A stretch of 16,988 bases of DNA. It comes from Pseudodesulfovibrio sp. GTDB lineage: Bacteria > Desulfobacterota > Desulfovibrionia > Desulfovibrionales > Desulfovibrionaceae. The notes beneath the pieces were generated by a model, which was not told the origin of the DNA, ran no database searches, and saw only the letters and a program-made list of their open reading frames with translations. The stretch covers positions 1 to 16,988 of the forward strand of contig JAFLJW010000321.1 of NCBI GenBank assembly GCA_022712815.1, in the 5' to 3' direction. The position numbers and the translations under genes are program-made. Below are positions 7,454 through 15,053 of this stretch, piece by piece; position 1 is the first letter of the stretch; every line of letters starts with the position of its first letter.

Positions 7454-7957
7454 TTATCCTTTCTTTTGCGTGATTGCTTTTTTTGATGATGCCGAAATGC
7501 ATGCGTTGCAGAGTCCGTACAGGTACGTCGTATAGCTGTGCAATACGAATGCATGTTTTTCAGCCAATTCCTCGAATAGCCAATCCACATCCATTGCGGG
7601 TGCTTCCAATGTCTGCCCACAGCATTTGCAGATCATGTGCAGATGCTGATTTCCTTCTTTTTGCCGCTCATACCGGCTTTGTCCGTCTCCGAATTCCAGT
7701 TTTCGTACAAAACCGGCTTCAAGGAGCATTTTTAGCGTGCGATAAATGGTGGCAAGACTCAGCCTGTATCCCTTGCGGCGAATTTCTTTGTGAATTTCCT
7801 CTGGGGACGGATGGCCGTCCATCTTCAGAAAGACTTCCAGAATTACTTGGCGCTGGCGCGTCAGCTTGTGACCATTCTTTTGCAGGGCTCGCATTATTCC
7901 CGTTTCGGAGCCATCTCTTTGGTGGTGGCTGTGCATTTCGTGCATTATGTTGTGCAT
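7454..7957 (-). CDS. Fur-family metalloregulator with His-rich N-terminus
   Basis: A 167-residue Fur/PerR/Zur-type repressor. The winged helix includes KLTRQRQVILEVF and recognition helix LSLATIYRTLKMLLEAGFV (about 66-84). The dimer domain has HLH (105-107), the structural-zinc pair CKCC (C110, C113) and a second pair CNAC (C150, C153). The N-terminus is unusually histidine-rich (H2, H6, H9, H11, H12), a possible extra metal site. ATG 7957 has GAAGGA just upstream; GTG 7969 lacks an SD. It lies 33 bp after the activase stop on the same strand with no strong terminator between, so it may be read from the upstream promoter. Which metal or peroxide it senses cannot be told from sequence. It is a candidate binder of the Fur-like box at 1277-1295, though the main cellular Fur may be elsewhere. 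Confidence 0.9.
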   Translation of the reverse strand: MHNIMHEMHSHHQRDGSETGIMRALQKNGHKLTRQRQVILEVFLKMDGHPSPEEIHKEIRRKGYRLSLATIYRTLKMLLEAGFVRKLEFGDGQSRYERQKEGNQHLHMICKCCGQTLEAPAMDVDWLFEELAEKHAFVLHSYTTYLYGLCNACISASSKKAITQKKG

Positions 7958-7990
7958 CGGGTCCTTCACTGGGTTAAATGAGGCACGGCC

Positions 7991-10900
7991 TCAGATGTAA
8001 AAGAGAAACGACTCCGTTTTTATTTCGTCTGCCTTGTTGCGATTTCCGTCAAAGGTCAGTGTCTGCATTGGCAGGGAGGCACCCTCGTTGCGCCGTTTTT
8101 GCAGGATGTCGAGGGAGATGCCCGTGTTTTCGTACATTGAGGTGACCGAGATGATACCGCGTGCCCCGGACAGGTTGCCATAAGGTTTTGCGTTCCGGTA
8201 ACGACCAAAGGAACCAGCGTAGAAGCCGAGCGCATCGTCCGCCCGGGTCATGAGCAGCTTCAGGTCCGGTTCAAAGTGACTTTGGATGCCAAGGGGTGCC
8301 GAAACGGTGCGGATAAGCTCCTTGAATTCATCCAGCAAACGTGTCTTCATCGGCTGACTGCCGTTGTCTTCCGGTGCAAAGTCGTGCCAGAAGGTCCACA
8401 TGTATTCGCTCAAGGGAGCGTAGATGACGCGGTTGCCTTTTTCTTCGAGCGTCTTGAATGTGCAGTCGTTCAGTACGTCGTTGTAGAGCGTCATCGGTTC
8501 ACCCAGGGCAAAGACCGTCTTGCCGCCTTCATCTTCCTGTATCCACGTGAGGACACGTTGGGCAACGGATGTGAGGGATTTTGAAGTCAGGGCATTGTTT
8601 CCAATTGTATCTTCGATGGTTTTCAGGAGTTTTTGCCGCCTGTGCCTGGGGGCCAGCAGGATGAGGTCTCCGGCAAGCAGGCACAGGAACATGCTTTTTG
8701 CAGATTTTTCGTCCAGCTTGAGGAGGTCCTCCATGTAGGGGGAAATTATCCCGACCCCTCTCAGGCCGTTCTCATCCAGTTTGGTGCGCACGAATCGCGA
8801 GTATTGCCCGTCGACTTCCGCTCCTTCGTTTTGTGGGAGCAGCAGATTCGGTTTTTCCTTGGAGCCGTTCGTTTTTTTCAAGGTCTGGAGCAAGTCGCCC
8901 AACAGCACGGCCATGGAATAGTATTCGTTGGTGACGGTGTGGTTCCTGCCCAGATCTATGGACGCGGCGGTGGTCGCATCGGTCTCGACCACGTCGAATC
9001 CGCTGGCCTCCATTACTTTGCATGCCAGCCGGGAATATGGATAGAGACGTGGGACAATTATCTTTTTCGCTGCTGGCAGGGAAGCCTTGTCGCTGATGTC
9101 TACCGGCGGCTCAGGCGGAATGTTCGTGTATGTCTCAAGCGGACCGGCTTGCTGGACGGGACGCTTGCCCAGGCTGTTCACGAACGCCTCGATGCGCGTG
9201 ATGACACCCACACCGGATGAATGCTCGTCCACCTCGACGGTCAGGTAGGGCTTGTCGCCCATGATTTCCCTGAAGTAGTGGGCTGTCACGGTATCTGGGC
9301 CGCAGCCGTGATGCGTGAGGAAGATCGCATAGAGGTTCGGGTGTTTGGAAACCAGCTTGGCAGCTTCAAGGATATGTTGCCCAAAGGGCCAGTACATGTT
9401 CGGATGTTCCTTGAAGATATCCACTTCAGGCATGTCGTAAAATGGCAGGGTCTGGTATCCCATAGCCGCAAGCTTGTCCGGTATGCCCTGATTCAGGACG
9501 GGATCGGCCACGCCGTAGATTTTGGAGATGAGCACAAAGGTCTTTTTGTCGGGATCGAGATTGGCGATCGTTTCCTTGCCACGTTGCTCAAGTTTGCCCT
9601 CGAAAGCCTTGAACGATACCATGGCCTTTTGCAGGGCCTTGCCGGTTTCCTGTTCGGTTTTTCCCAATTTGCGGCCCATGCCCATGAACACGTTGCGCAT
9701 GAATTCCTGCCCCTGATTAAAGGCAATGGTCGGAGCCAGCAGCTTGATCTCCTTTTTGTCGAGGGCCATGGCTTTGTTGATTATTTTGAAGGCCAATTGC
9801 ATGTAGGCGCACCCGTAATTCTGCCGGGAGAGAGAGCCGGGGTGGAAAACAGTGTAGAGGTCGGGGAAGAACAGGTAGTCCACGCTTTTCTCCACCAATT
9901 CCGCAACATGGCCATTGATCAGTTTGACCGGATAACACGTCTCATCCAGGGAAAACTCTTGCGATAGGCGAATTGTTTCCTCCGAGGTGGGAGCGGAGAG
10001 CAGCACGTTGAAACCCAGATCCCGGAAGAAAGGGTAGAACATGGGAAACATGCCATAGGTGAACAGGGCGCGAGGTATGCCAACAGTCTTTTTGTTCGGG
10101 TCTCGGACAGCGTCGTATCCTTCGAAAACGAATTGCTGGATCTTTTCGTTGAAGTCCGAAGTCACGACTGCACCTGAAGGTTTTTTGGATTGAGCTTCTT
10201 TCGGCGGAGCGGGCGAGAATCCCTTGAAGCTTGTTACTGCATCACCTGCTGCCTCCATTTCTTCCCGGGCCAGGATGGCGGCTCCGTACGCGCCGGTGAC
10301 GCTGAAAAAGGGAGGCACGGTGATATCTCTGCCAGTCACTGCGCGAAAGGCGTTGACCACACCCTGATTGTAAGCCACGCCGCCCTGCAGGAATATATTG
10401 CGACCTATGCGTTTTTGGCCGACCACCCTGTTCATGTAGTTTTTGACAATGGAGTAGCATAACCCGGCAGCGAGGTCGGCGATGTCCGTCCCTTGCCCCA
10501 GGTGGGCGGCGATACTGCTTTCCATGAAAACGGTGCAGCGTTCGCCCAAGCTTGTGGGGGTAGCCCCGGAAAGAGCGGTGGGACCGATTTCTTCCAGTTG
10601 GACACTTAATTTCTTGGCTTGTTCCTCAATGAAGGAGCCAGTTCCGGCTGCGCAAATCTTGTTCATCTGGAAGTCGGTGACAACGCCGTCTTCGAGTGCA
10701 ATGAATTTGGAGTCCTGGCCACCGATTTCGAAGATGGTGTCCACGGAAGGATCAATCGCCACCGCGGCCCTGGCCTGTGCGGTTATTTCGTCGCGGACTA
10801 CATCTGCTCCGACCATCTTGCCGGTCATGTACCTGCCGGAGCCGGTCGTTGCAGCTCCCGCGACTCTGATCCTGTTTCCGAATTCCTGTTGCAGTTCCAA

Positions 10901-11983
10901 GAGACCTGTGCGCACGGCCTGGACCGGGTTGCCTGCCGTTCTCAGGTAGCGGCATCCAAAAATCCTGTCCTGATCGTCGATGAGAACAAGATTTGTACTC
11001 GTGGAGCCGACATCGATGCCCAGCCAGCAATCCGTCTGGACCGACTCCGGCAGCGGTTGGGGCGTATGTTTGTCCTTGCCGTCGTCCGAGCCCAGTCCGT
11101 ACAGCGGTTCGAGATACATGGACTCGTGCATGTGAATGTGCAACGCGGGTGCATTGGTCAGGGCATCTGTCGTTTCCCTGAGATTGACGATCATTTTGTC
11201 CTGTGCGGCCAGTATGGCTGCACCGATAGCACCGGCCATACTTGAATGGTCGCTGATGTGCAGTTCATCCGGGCCGAGTTTGAGAACGGACGCCATGGCT
11301 TCGGTTATCGCGCTGTTACGGCAGACGCCGCCTACGAAGAGCATTGGCGTGTTTTTGGGAAGCCGCCGCATGACCGAGCTTCTATAGTTTTTGACCACGG
11401 CATTGGCCAGTCCGGCCAATATGTCCGCAACCGGAACGCCTTCCTGCTGGTGATGGGTGATGTCCGTCTTGGCAAATACGCTGCAACGTCCGGCAATCCG
11501 GGGAATGAAGGTTGCTCTGGCCGCGTGGACGGAATATTCCTCGATGTCCATGCCCAGCCGCGAAACCTGTTCTTCAAGGAATGAGCCAGTTCCCGACGAG
11601 CAATTGGAAGTCATGGAGACTTCCACGCGAGCCTTGTCCTCCCGGGTGAAGCCAGTGATGAATTTCGCTGTCTGTCCACCCATTTCGATTATGGAAACAC
11701 AATCCTTGTCAAGGAACAGTCCTCCCTCCACAATGGCCGCAACCTCGTTGACAGGACACACTTTCCCGCTGTCGGTCAGAAATGCGGCTCCGCTGCCTGT
11801 GACGGCACAATGGCATATCCGGTCAGACCAGGACTGTTTAAGAGTGCGTTCAAGAATTGCTTTCAGCGTGTTGAAAACGTTTCCCCGGTGAAGGGCGTAT
11901 TCCGAATGGATGATCGTGTTGTCGGAATCCAGAATTGCGATTTTGACGGCTGAGTAGCCGATGTCTATTCCGAGGCTATACAT
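7991..11983 (-). CDS. Giant acyl-CoA dehydratase activase: two ASKHA activase halves fused to DUF2229 and HgdB-like modules
   Basis: A 1330-residue cytoplasmic protein. Residues 1-265 and 319-575 are two BadF/BadG/BcrA/BcrD-type ATPase domains. Each has a phosphate loop (GIDIGYSAVKI; GIDVGSTSTNLVLID), GGQ-[TD]-[AS]-KF, a CxxGTGSF-EEQ motif and a GGV motif. C128/C167 and C444/C483 are each 39 apart, as in HgdC, where C127/C166 hold the dimer-bridging [4Fe-4S] cluster; one chain can therefore form an intramolecular pseudo-dimer. Residues about 632-940 are DUF2229-like with ETCYP (C683), YGCAY (C725) and GCGPDT (C894). The last ~350 residues are HgdB-like but appear to lack the usual cysteines. 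Known relatives use ATP to push an electron to very low potential for a dehydratase or reductase. No separate HgdA/B genes are here. ATG 11983 has GGAGG upstream and a MarR-type palindrome 63 bp before it. Confidence 0.88.
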   Translation of the reverse strand: MYSLGIDIGYSAVKIAILDSDNTIIHSEYALHRGNVFNTLKAILERTLKQSWSDRICHCAVTGSGAAFLTDSGKVCPVNEVAAIVEGGLFLDKDCVSIIEMGGQTAKFITGFTREDKARVEVSMTSNCSSGTGSFLEEQVSRLGMDIEEYSVHAARATFIPRIAGRCSVFAKTDITHHQQEGVPVADILAGLANAVVKNYRSSVMRRLPKNTPMLFVGGVCRNSAITEAMASVLKLGPDELHISDHSSMAGAIGAAILAAQDKMIVNLRETTDALTNAPALHIHMHESMYLEPLYGLGSDDGKDKHTPQPLPESVQTDCWLGIDVGSTSTNLVLIDDQDRIFGCRYLRTAGNPVQAVRTGLLELQQEFGNRIRVAGAATTGSGRYMTGKMVGADVVRDEITAQARAAVAIDPSVDTIFEIGGQDSKFIALEDGVVTDFQMNKICAAGTGSFIEEQAKKLSVQLEEIGPTALSGATPTSLGERCTVFMESSIAAHLGQGTDIADLAAGLCYSIVKNYMNRVVGQKRIGRNIFLQGGVAYNQGVVNAFRAVTGRDITVPPFFSVTGAYGAAILAREEMEAAGDAVTSFKGFSPAPPKEAQSKKPSGAVVTSDFNEKIQQFVFEGYDAVRDPNKKTVGIPRALFTYGMFPMFYPFFRDLGFNVLLSAPTSEETIRLSQEFSLDETCYPVKLINGHVAELVEKSVDYLFFPDLYTVFHPGSLSRQNYGCAYMQLAFKIINKAMALDKKEIKLLAPTIAFNQGQEFMRNVFMGMGRKLGKTEQETGKALQKAMVSFKAFEGKLEQRGKETIANLDPDKKTFVLISKIYGVADPVLNQGIPDKLAAMGYQTLPFYDMPEVDIFKEHPNMYWPFGQHILEAAKLVSKHPNLYAIFLTHHGCGPDTVTAHYFREIMGDKPYLTVEVDEHSSGVGVITRIEAFVNSLGKRPVQQAGPLETYTNIPPEPPVDISDKASLPAAKKIIVPRLYPYSRLACKVMEASGFDVVETDATTAASIDLGRNHTVTNEYYSMAVLLGDLLQTLKKTNGSKEKPNLLLPQNEGAEVDGQYSRFVRTKLDENGLRGVGIISPYMEDLLKLDEKSAKSMFLCLLAGDLILLAPRHRRQKLLKTIEDTIGNNALTSKSLTSVAQRVLTWIQEDEGGKTVFALGEPMTLYNDVLNDCTFKTLEEKGNRVIYAPLSEYMWTFWHDFAPEDNGSQPMKTRLLDEFKELIRTVSAPLGIQSHFEPDLKLLMTRADDALGFYAGSFGRYRNAKPYGNLSGARGIISVTSMYENTGISLDILQKRRNEGASLPMQTLTFDGNRNKADEIKTESFLFYI

Positions 11984-12045
11984 GGTTGCGTTCCTCCAGG
12001 CAGGTGGCATGTCACAGGCTTGTAATAGTGAGTTTCTGCAACAAG

Positions 12046-12060
12046 GTTTAGAGTCTTAAC
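12046..12060 (+). promoter_or_regulatory. Putative MarR operator D, upstream of the activase gene
   Basis: GTTTAGAGTCTTAAC is a 15-bp imperfect palindrome with the same arms and spacing as the three copies near marR. It lies 63 bp before the activase ATG (- strand), in the 201-bp gap after the flavoenzyme gene. This suggests a second MarR-controlled promoter for the activase-fur-methyltransferase genes. No strong promoter hexamers were found beside it. Confidence 0.6.
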
Positions 12061-12111
12061 TATTTGTCCAAAAAAATAAAAATGAAGGACTCTCCGTTTA
12101 TTTCCCTCTGA

Positions 12112-12147
12112 CAGGAAAACCCCGTTTTTACGAACGGAGTTCCCCTG
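12112..12147 (-). terminator. 15-bp hairpin after the flavoenzyme gene (terminator-like, - strand)
   Basis: In - strand RNA, CAGGGGAACUCCGUU (from 12147-12133) pairs with AACGGGGUUUUCCUG (from 12126-12112) over 15 continuous pairs, three of them G-U, around a 6-nt loop. On the + strand the three G-U positions become A-C mismatches, so the structure belongs to the - transcript. There is no clean U-tract after it. It may be a weak terminator or a 3'-end stabiliser for the CMD-CCG-flavoenzyme mRNA. Confidence 0.6.
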
Positions 12148-12153
12148 CCAGGA

Positions 12154-12172
12154 GGGAGGGGGAGGGAAGGGG
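12154..12172 (+). other. G-quadruplex motif on the template strand, just past the flavoenzyme stop
   Basis: Four G-tracts (GGG, GGGGG, GGG, GGGG at 12154-12156, 12158-12162, 12164-12166, 12169-12172) separated by 1-2 A fit the canonical G4 pattern. For the - strand genes the + strand is the template, so a folded G4 could stall RNA polymerase 12 bp after the stop codon, directly ahead of the 15-bp hairpin. Confidence 0.5.
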
Positions 12173-12184
12173 CTAGATTACAGC

Positions 12185-14173
12185 CTAAATCATTCTTGCT
12201 ATCTCCGAAGCGTGATGCAAGGCGTCAAGACCATTGGTGGGCATGACATAAGCATCGCCTACGACGTATGTTTTCCCCGGTACATTTCCGTTCATTGCGC
12301 CAAGCGGGTCATGGCTGCGTACTCCGGTCGCCATGACTATGGCATCAAAGGTTCCCAGGTTTGTCCTCCGGCCCCCCTGCGTGACGAACAACTCGCCGGT
12401 AGCGGTGATTTCATCGACCTCGGTGTTGGTCTCAACGGTCACTCCCTTTTGAGTGAGACGTTGTATCAGCCAGACCTTTCTGGCGGGCATTTCGTCGGTG
12501 GCTATGGCAGAAAGAGCTTCGACTACGGTAACTTTTTTCCCCTTGTCTGCGAGGTAGTGCGCGGTTTCACAACCTGTTGCACCGCCTCCGATCACGGCGA
12601 TGTTCTGTCCCTGAATCGCTTCTCCATTCAGAACAGAATGGGCTGTCACCACCCTGTCGTTTTGCACTCCGGGAATGTCTGGGATGACAGGCACACTGCC
12701 GGTTGCCACCACCGTGACGTCCGGGGAGAGGCGTTCGATAAATTCCGAGGCCACTTCGCAATCCGTTTGCACCGTCACGTTGTCCAACTGGTCGATCTGG
12801 CTGACACGCCAATCGACAATCCAACTGAAATCTTCTTTTCCGGGCGGAACGGAAGCGAGATTCCATTGACCGCCCAGCCGATTTTCTTTTTCGCACAAGG
12901 TGACTTTGTGGCCTCGCTGTCCCGCGACAAGGGCTGCCTCCAGCCCGGCTGGACCTCCGCCGATCACCAATACCGTTTTTGGAATTTCGGCCTGGATCAG
13001 ATGCATATCGTCCTCCCTGCCAGCTTCCGGGTTTTGCAGGCAGTTGGCATAACCGGCCGTCATCTGGGTTCCGATGCATCCCTGCAGGCAGCCGATGCAT
13101 TTGCGTATGTCTTCGGCTTTGCCCATCCGGGCCTTGTTGGCCCAATCCGGGTCGGCGATCAAACCGCGGCCCAGCGCGACCATGTCAGCCTTGCCGTTCG
13201 TCAGGATTTCTTCTGCACTTTGGGGATCGACAATCCGCTGTACGCCGATGACGGGTATGGTCACTGCCTTTTTGATCGTGGCAATATGGTCGATGATAGG
13301 CGTGTGGCCCTCTTCGGCGATGGGCATCATCAGGGACCAGACCATAGGCGAGATGCCCCTTCCGGCTGTGATATGCAAACAATTCACACCGCCATTTTCC
13401 AGATCGCGGGCGATTTCCGTCGCATCGCTCACATCTATGCCGCCCCCGTCGCCTTCGGTGGCGACCATGCGGAAGATAATGGGGAAAGCACGGCCTACGG
13501 CAGCCCTGACTTTGGTGACGACCTCCATGGGAAATCGCATCCTTGCTTCACTATCTTTCCCATATTCATCGGTGCGCTTGTTGAAGTAGGGGGAATAGAA
13601 CTGCTGGAGCAAAAAGCCCTGAGCACCGTTGAGTTCCACGGCATCCGCTCCGGCTTGTTTTGCCCGCAAGGCGGCTGCGGCGAATTCATTGCCCGCAGTT
13701 TCGATCTCCTTGTGAGTCATGGCGTTGGAAATCATGGTTGTTTTATCCATGTCCATGCCTTTGAAACGCATCTTGTTCGGCTCGAAAATACCTCCCGAGG
13801 GAGAGACGAGACGTTTCTTTTTTGTAAAGAACGGGTAGGCCTCCAGTCCGCCGTGCATGAGGTGGACGGACAGCTTGGCCCCGGCAGCGTGCACGGCATC
13901 CGCCAGTTTCCTGAAACCGGGAACATGGCTGTCGTCATAGAGTGAGTTCATCCCCACTCCCACGGTTCCGTTTTTGGAAACAGCGGCAACGCCAGTGGTT
14001 ACCAAGCCCGTGCCGCCCTTGGCGATTCGTGCATAAAACTCGATAAGCCGACTTGATAGCGTGTCGTCCTTGTTGCTGAGGCCGGTGCCCATGGGCGCCA
14101 ATGCGATTCTGTTTTTCAATTCCATGGAGCCGATGGTCAACGGTTGGAAAAGATGGGGAAAATGTTGTTGCAT
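12185..14173 (-). CDS. FMN/[4Fe-4S]/FAD NAD(P)H oxidoreductase, FadH/Old Yellow Enzyme family
   Basis: A 662-residue multidomain flavoenzyme of the 2,4-dienoyl-CoA reductase layout. Residues 1-350 are an OYE-type TIM barrel binding FMN (FQPLTIGSMELKNRIALAPM; NKRTDEYGKD; VALGRGLIADPDWANKA). The [4Fe-4S] ligands are C359, C362, C366 and C378, spaced C-x2-C-x3-C-x11-C exactly as in E. coli FadH. FAD/NAD(P)-binding domains follow, with VLVIGGGPAGLEAA (401-414), a second dinucleotide motif VIGGGATGCETA and the closing TYVVGDA. Unusually, the OYE substrate-pocket motif H-x-x-N/H-G-Y reads N182-G-A-Q185-G-F187, so the usual His, Asn/His and proton-donor Tyr are all changed. It may therefore not be a standard ene reductase. 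ATG 14173 has AAAGGAT upstream. It lies 26 bp after the CCG gene in one operon. Confidence 0.9.
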   Translation of the reverse strand: MQQHFPHLFQPLTIGSMELKNRIALAPMGTGLSNKDDTLSSRLIEFYARIAKGGTGLVTTGVAAVSKNGTVGVGMNSLYDDSHVPGFRKLADAVHAAGAKLSVHLMHGGLEAYPFFTKKKRLVSPSGGIFEPNKMRFKGMDMDKTTMISNAMTHKEIETAGNEFAAAALRAKQAGADAVELNGAQGFLLQQFYSPYFNKRTDEYGKDSEARMRFPMEVVTKVRAAVGRAFPIIFRMVATEGDGGGIDVSDATEIARDLENGGVNCLHITAGRGISPMVWSLMMPIAEEGHTPIIDHIATIKKAVTIPVIGVQRIVDPQSAEEILTNGKADMVALGRGLIADPDWANKARMGKAEDIRKCIGCLQGCIGTQMTAGYANCLQNPEAGREDDMHLIQAEIPKTVLVIGGGPAGLEAALVAGQRGHKVTLCEKENRLGGQWNLASVPPGKEDFSWIVDWRVSQIDQLDNVTVQTDCEVASEFIERLSPDVTVVATGSVPVIPDIPGVQNDRVVTAHSVLNGEAIQGQNIAVIGGGATGCETAHYLADKGKKVTVVEALSAIATDEMPARKVWLIQRLTQKGVTVETNTEVDEITATGELFVTQGGRRTNLGTFDAIVMATGVRSHDPLGAMNGNVPGKTYVVGDAYVMPTNGLDALHHASEIARMI

Positions 14174-14199
14174 AGCTATATCCTTTGATTCTTCTGAGC

Positions 14200-15036
14200 C
14201 TAGAGGAAGGCCAGTCCGTCGGGCAGCGGTTCGTTGTATAATGCAAGGCTCGCCAATCCCTCTATCTGAATCGGGACCATCCCTGCTTCCTTGGTGGCAG
14301 AAGCGAGTGCCGCGTAGCAGTATGGGCAGGTGGTGACCAGGTATCTGGCACCTGCCCGTTTTGCGTCCTCGACATTTTTGCGCCCTTGCACTTCTGACCG
14401 GTCGGAGTCATTCAATGTGTCTCCTGTCAGGAGGCCGAAGTAACCGCGAGACCCGCAGCACAACCTGCTGTCGAAGTCGAACTTACGTTCGACACGCCTG
14501 ACGCCAATCAGGCCGAAGAGGTCTTCGATCCGGGAATTTTTCTTGTCCCCGGCCTGCCACGAGCAGGGAAGCTGAACCGCGACATCTGCATCAACCGGAT
14601 GGATTTGCTGCGGGTTGTCCTTGATCTTGCGGATGAGCCACTCCAGCAGCGTAATGGGCGTAAATCGCAACTCAAGTCCCATTCCGCGAGCCTTGTCCAG
14701 GCCGCGCAGGCTTTCGTCATGATAGAAGATGATTTCTTCAGCAGGCAGGGCGTTGAGGTTTGCAACGGCGGATTCAATCTGGGACTCAACCGAGTCTTTC
14801 AGGTAACCGTGAATCAAGCCGTGGCCGAGGGAGTAAGCACTTCCTCCAACGATGTTTGTGTTGCCAAACAACTTGCTTGAGTAGAATGCCTCGGAATTGA
14901 CTTTTTCCATGATGCCCACGCTTATCCATGGGTCGGACCGAGTTGCCTTGCGTATATGATTGCGCGTTCCGTTGAGGAAAAAACTATTGACGAAAACATC
15001 GACGTGCTGTTGCAACACACCGGATTCAAGCGACAT
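14200..15036 (-). CDS. HdrB-like CCG-domain iron-sulfur protein with only one intact CCG motif
   Basis: A 278-residue soluble protein of the heterodisulfide-reductase subunit B family. These proteins normally carry two CX31-38CCX33-34CXXC motifs that bind unusual [4Fe-4S] clusters. The C-terminal motif is intact: LPCSW (C158), LCCG (C193, C194) and TCPYC (C237, C240). The N-terminal half has the matching fold landmarks (VGGSAYSLGHGLIHGYLKD; IIFYHDESLRGL, about 103-112) but no cysteine, so its cluster is lost. ATG 15036 has AAGGAGG 7 nt before it. It sits 17 bp after the CMD gene and 26 bp before the flavoenzyme gene. HdrB-like subunits often take electrons from a flavoprotein for thiol/disulfide chemistry; here the adjacent flavoenzyme is the obvious partner, by inference. 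Confidence 0.85.
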   Translation of the reverse strand: MSLESGVLQQHVDVFVNSFFLNGTRNHIRKATRSDPWISVGIMEKVNSEAFYSSKLFGNTNIVGGSAYSLGHGLIHGYLKDSVESQIESAVANLNALPAEEIIFYHDESLRGLDKARGMGLELRFTPITLLEWLIRKIKDNPQQIHPVDADVAVQLPCSWQAGDKKNSRIEDLFGLIGVRRVERKFDFDSRLCCGSRGYFGLLTGDTLNDSDRSEVQGRKNVEDAKRAGARYLVTTCPYCYAALASATKEAGMVPIQIEGLASLALYNEPLPDGLAFL

Positions 15037-15053
15037 GATACTGCCTCCTTGTG

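Noticed and set aside
7450..7620. Longer reading of the - strand methyltransferase starting at 7620
   Set aside because: It overlaps the Fur-family coding region in another frame; ATG 7449 has a good SD and begins where homology becomes plausible.
7979..7993. TGAGGC-ACG-GCCTCA palindrome at the activase stop codon
   Set aside because: Six-bp stem with a 3-nt loop and no T-run; too weak for a terminator and unlike the MarR or Fur boxes.
11984..12010. Nine-residue N-terminal extension of the activase
   Set aside because: GGAGGAA before ATG 11983 and the standard start YSLGIDIG right after it favour the shorter form.
12212..13945. Very long + strand open reading (577 codons) opposite the flavoenzyme gene
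   Set aside because: It is an antisense shadow of the well-supported flavoenzyme, with no SD and no recognisable domain.
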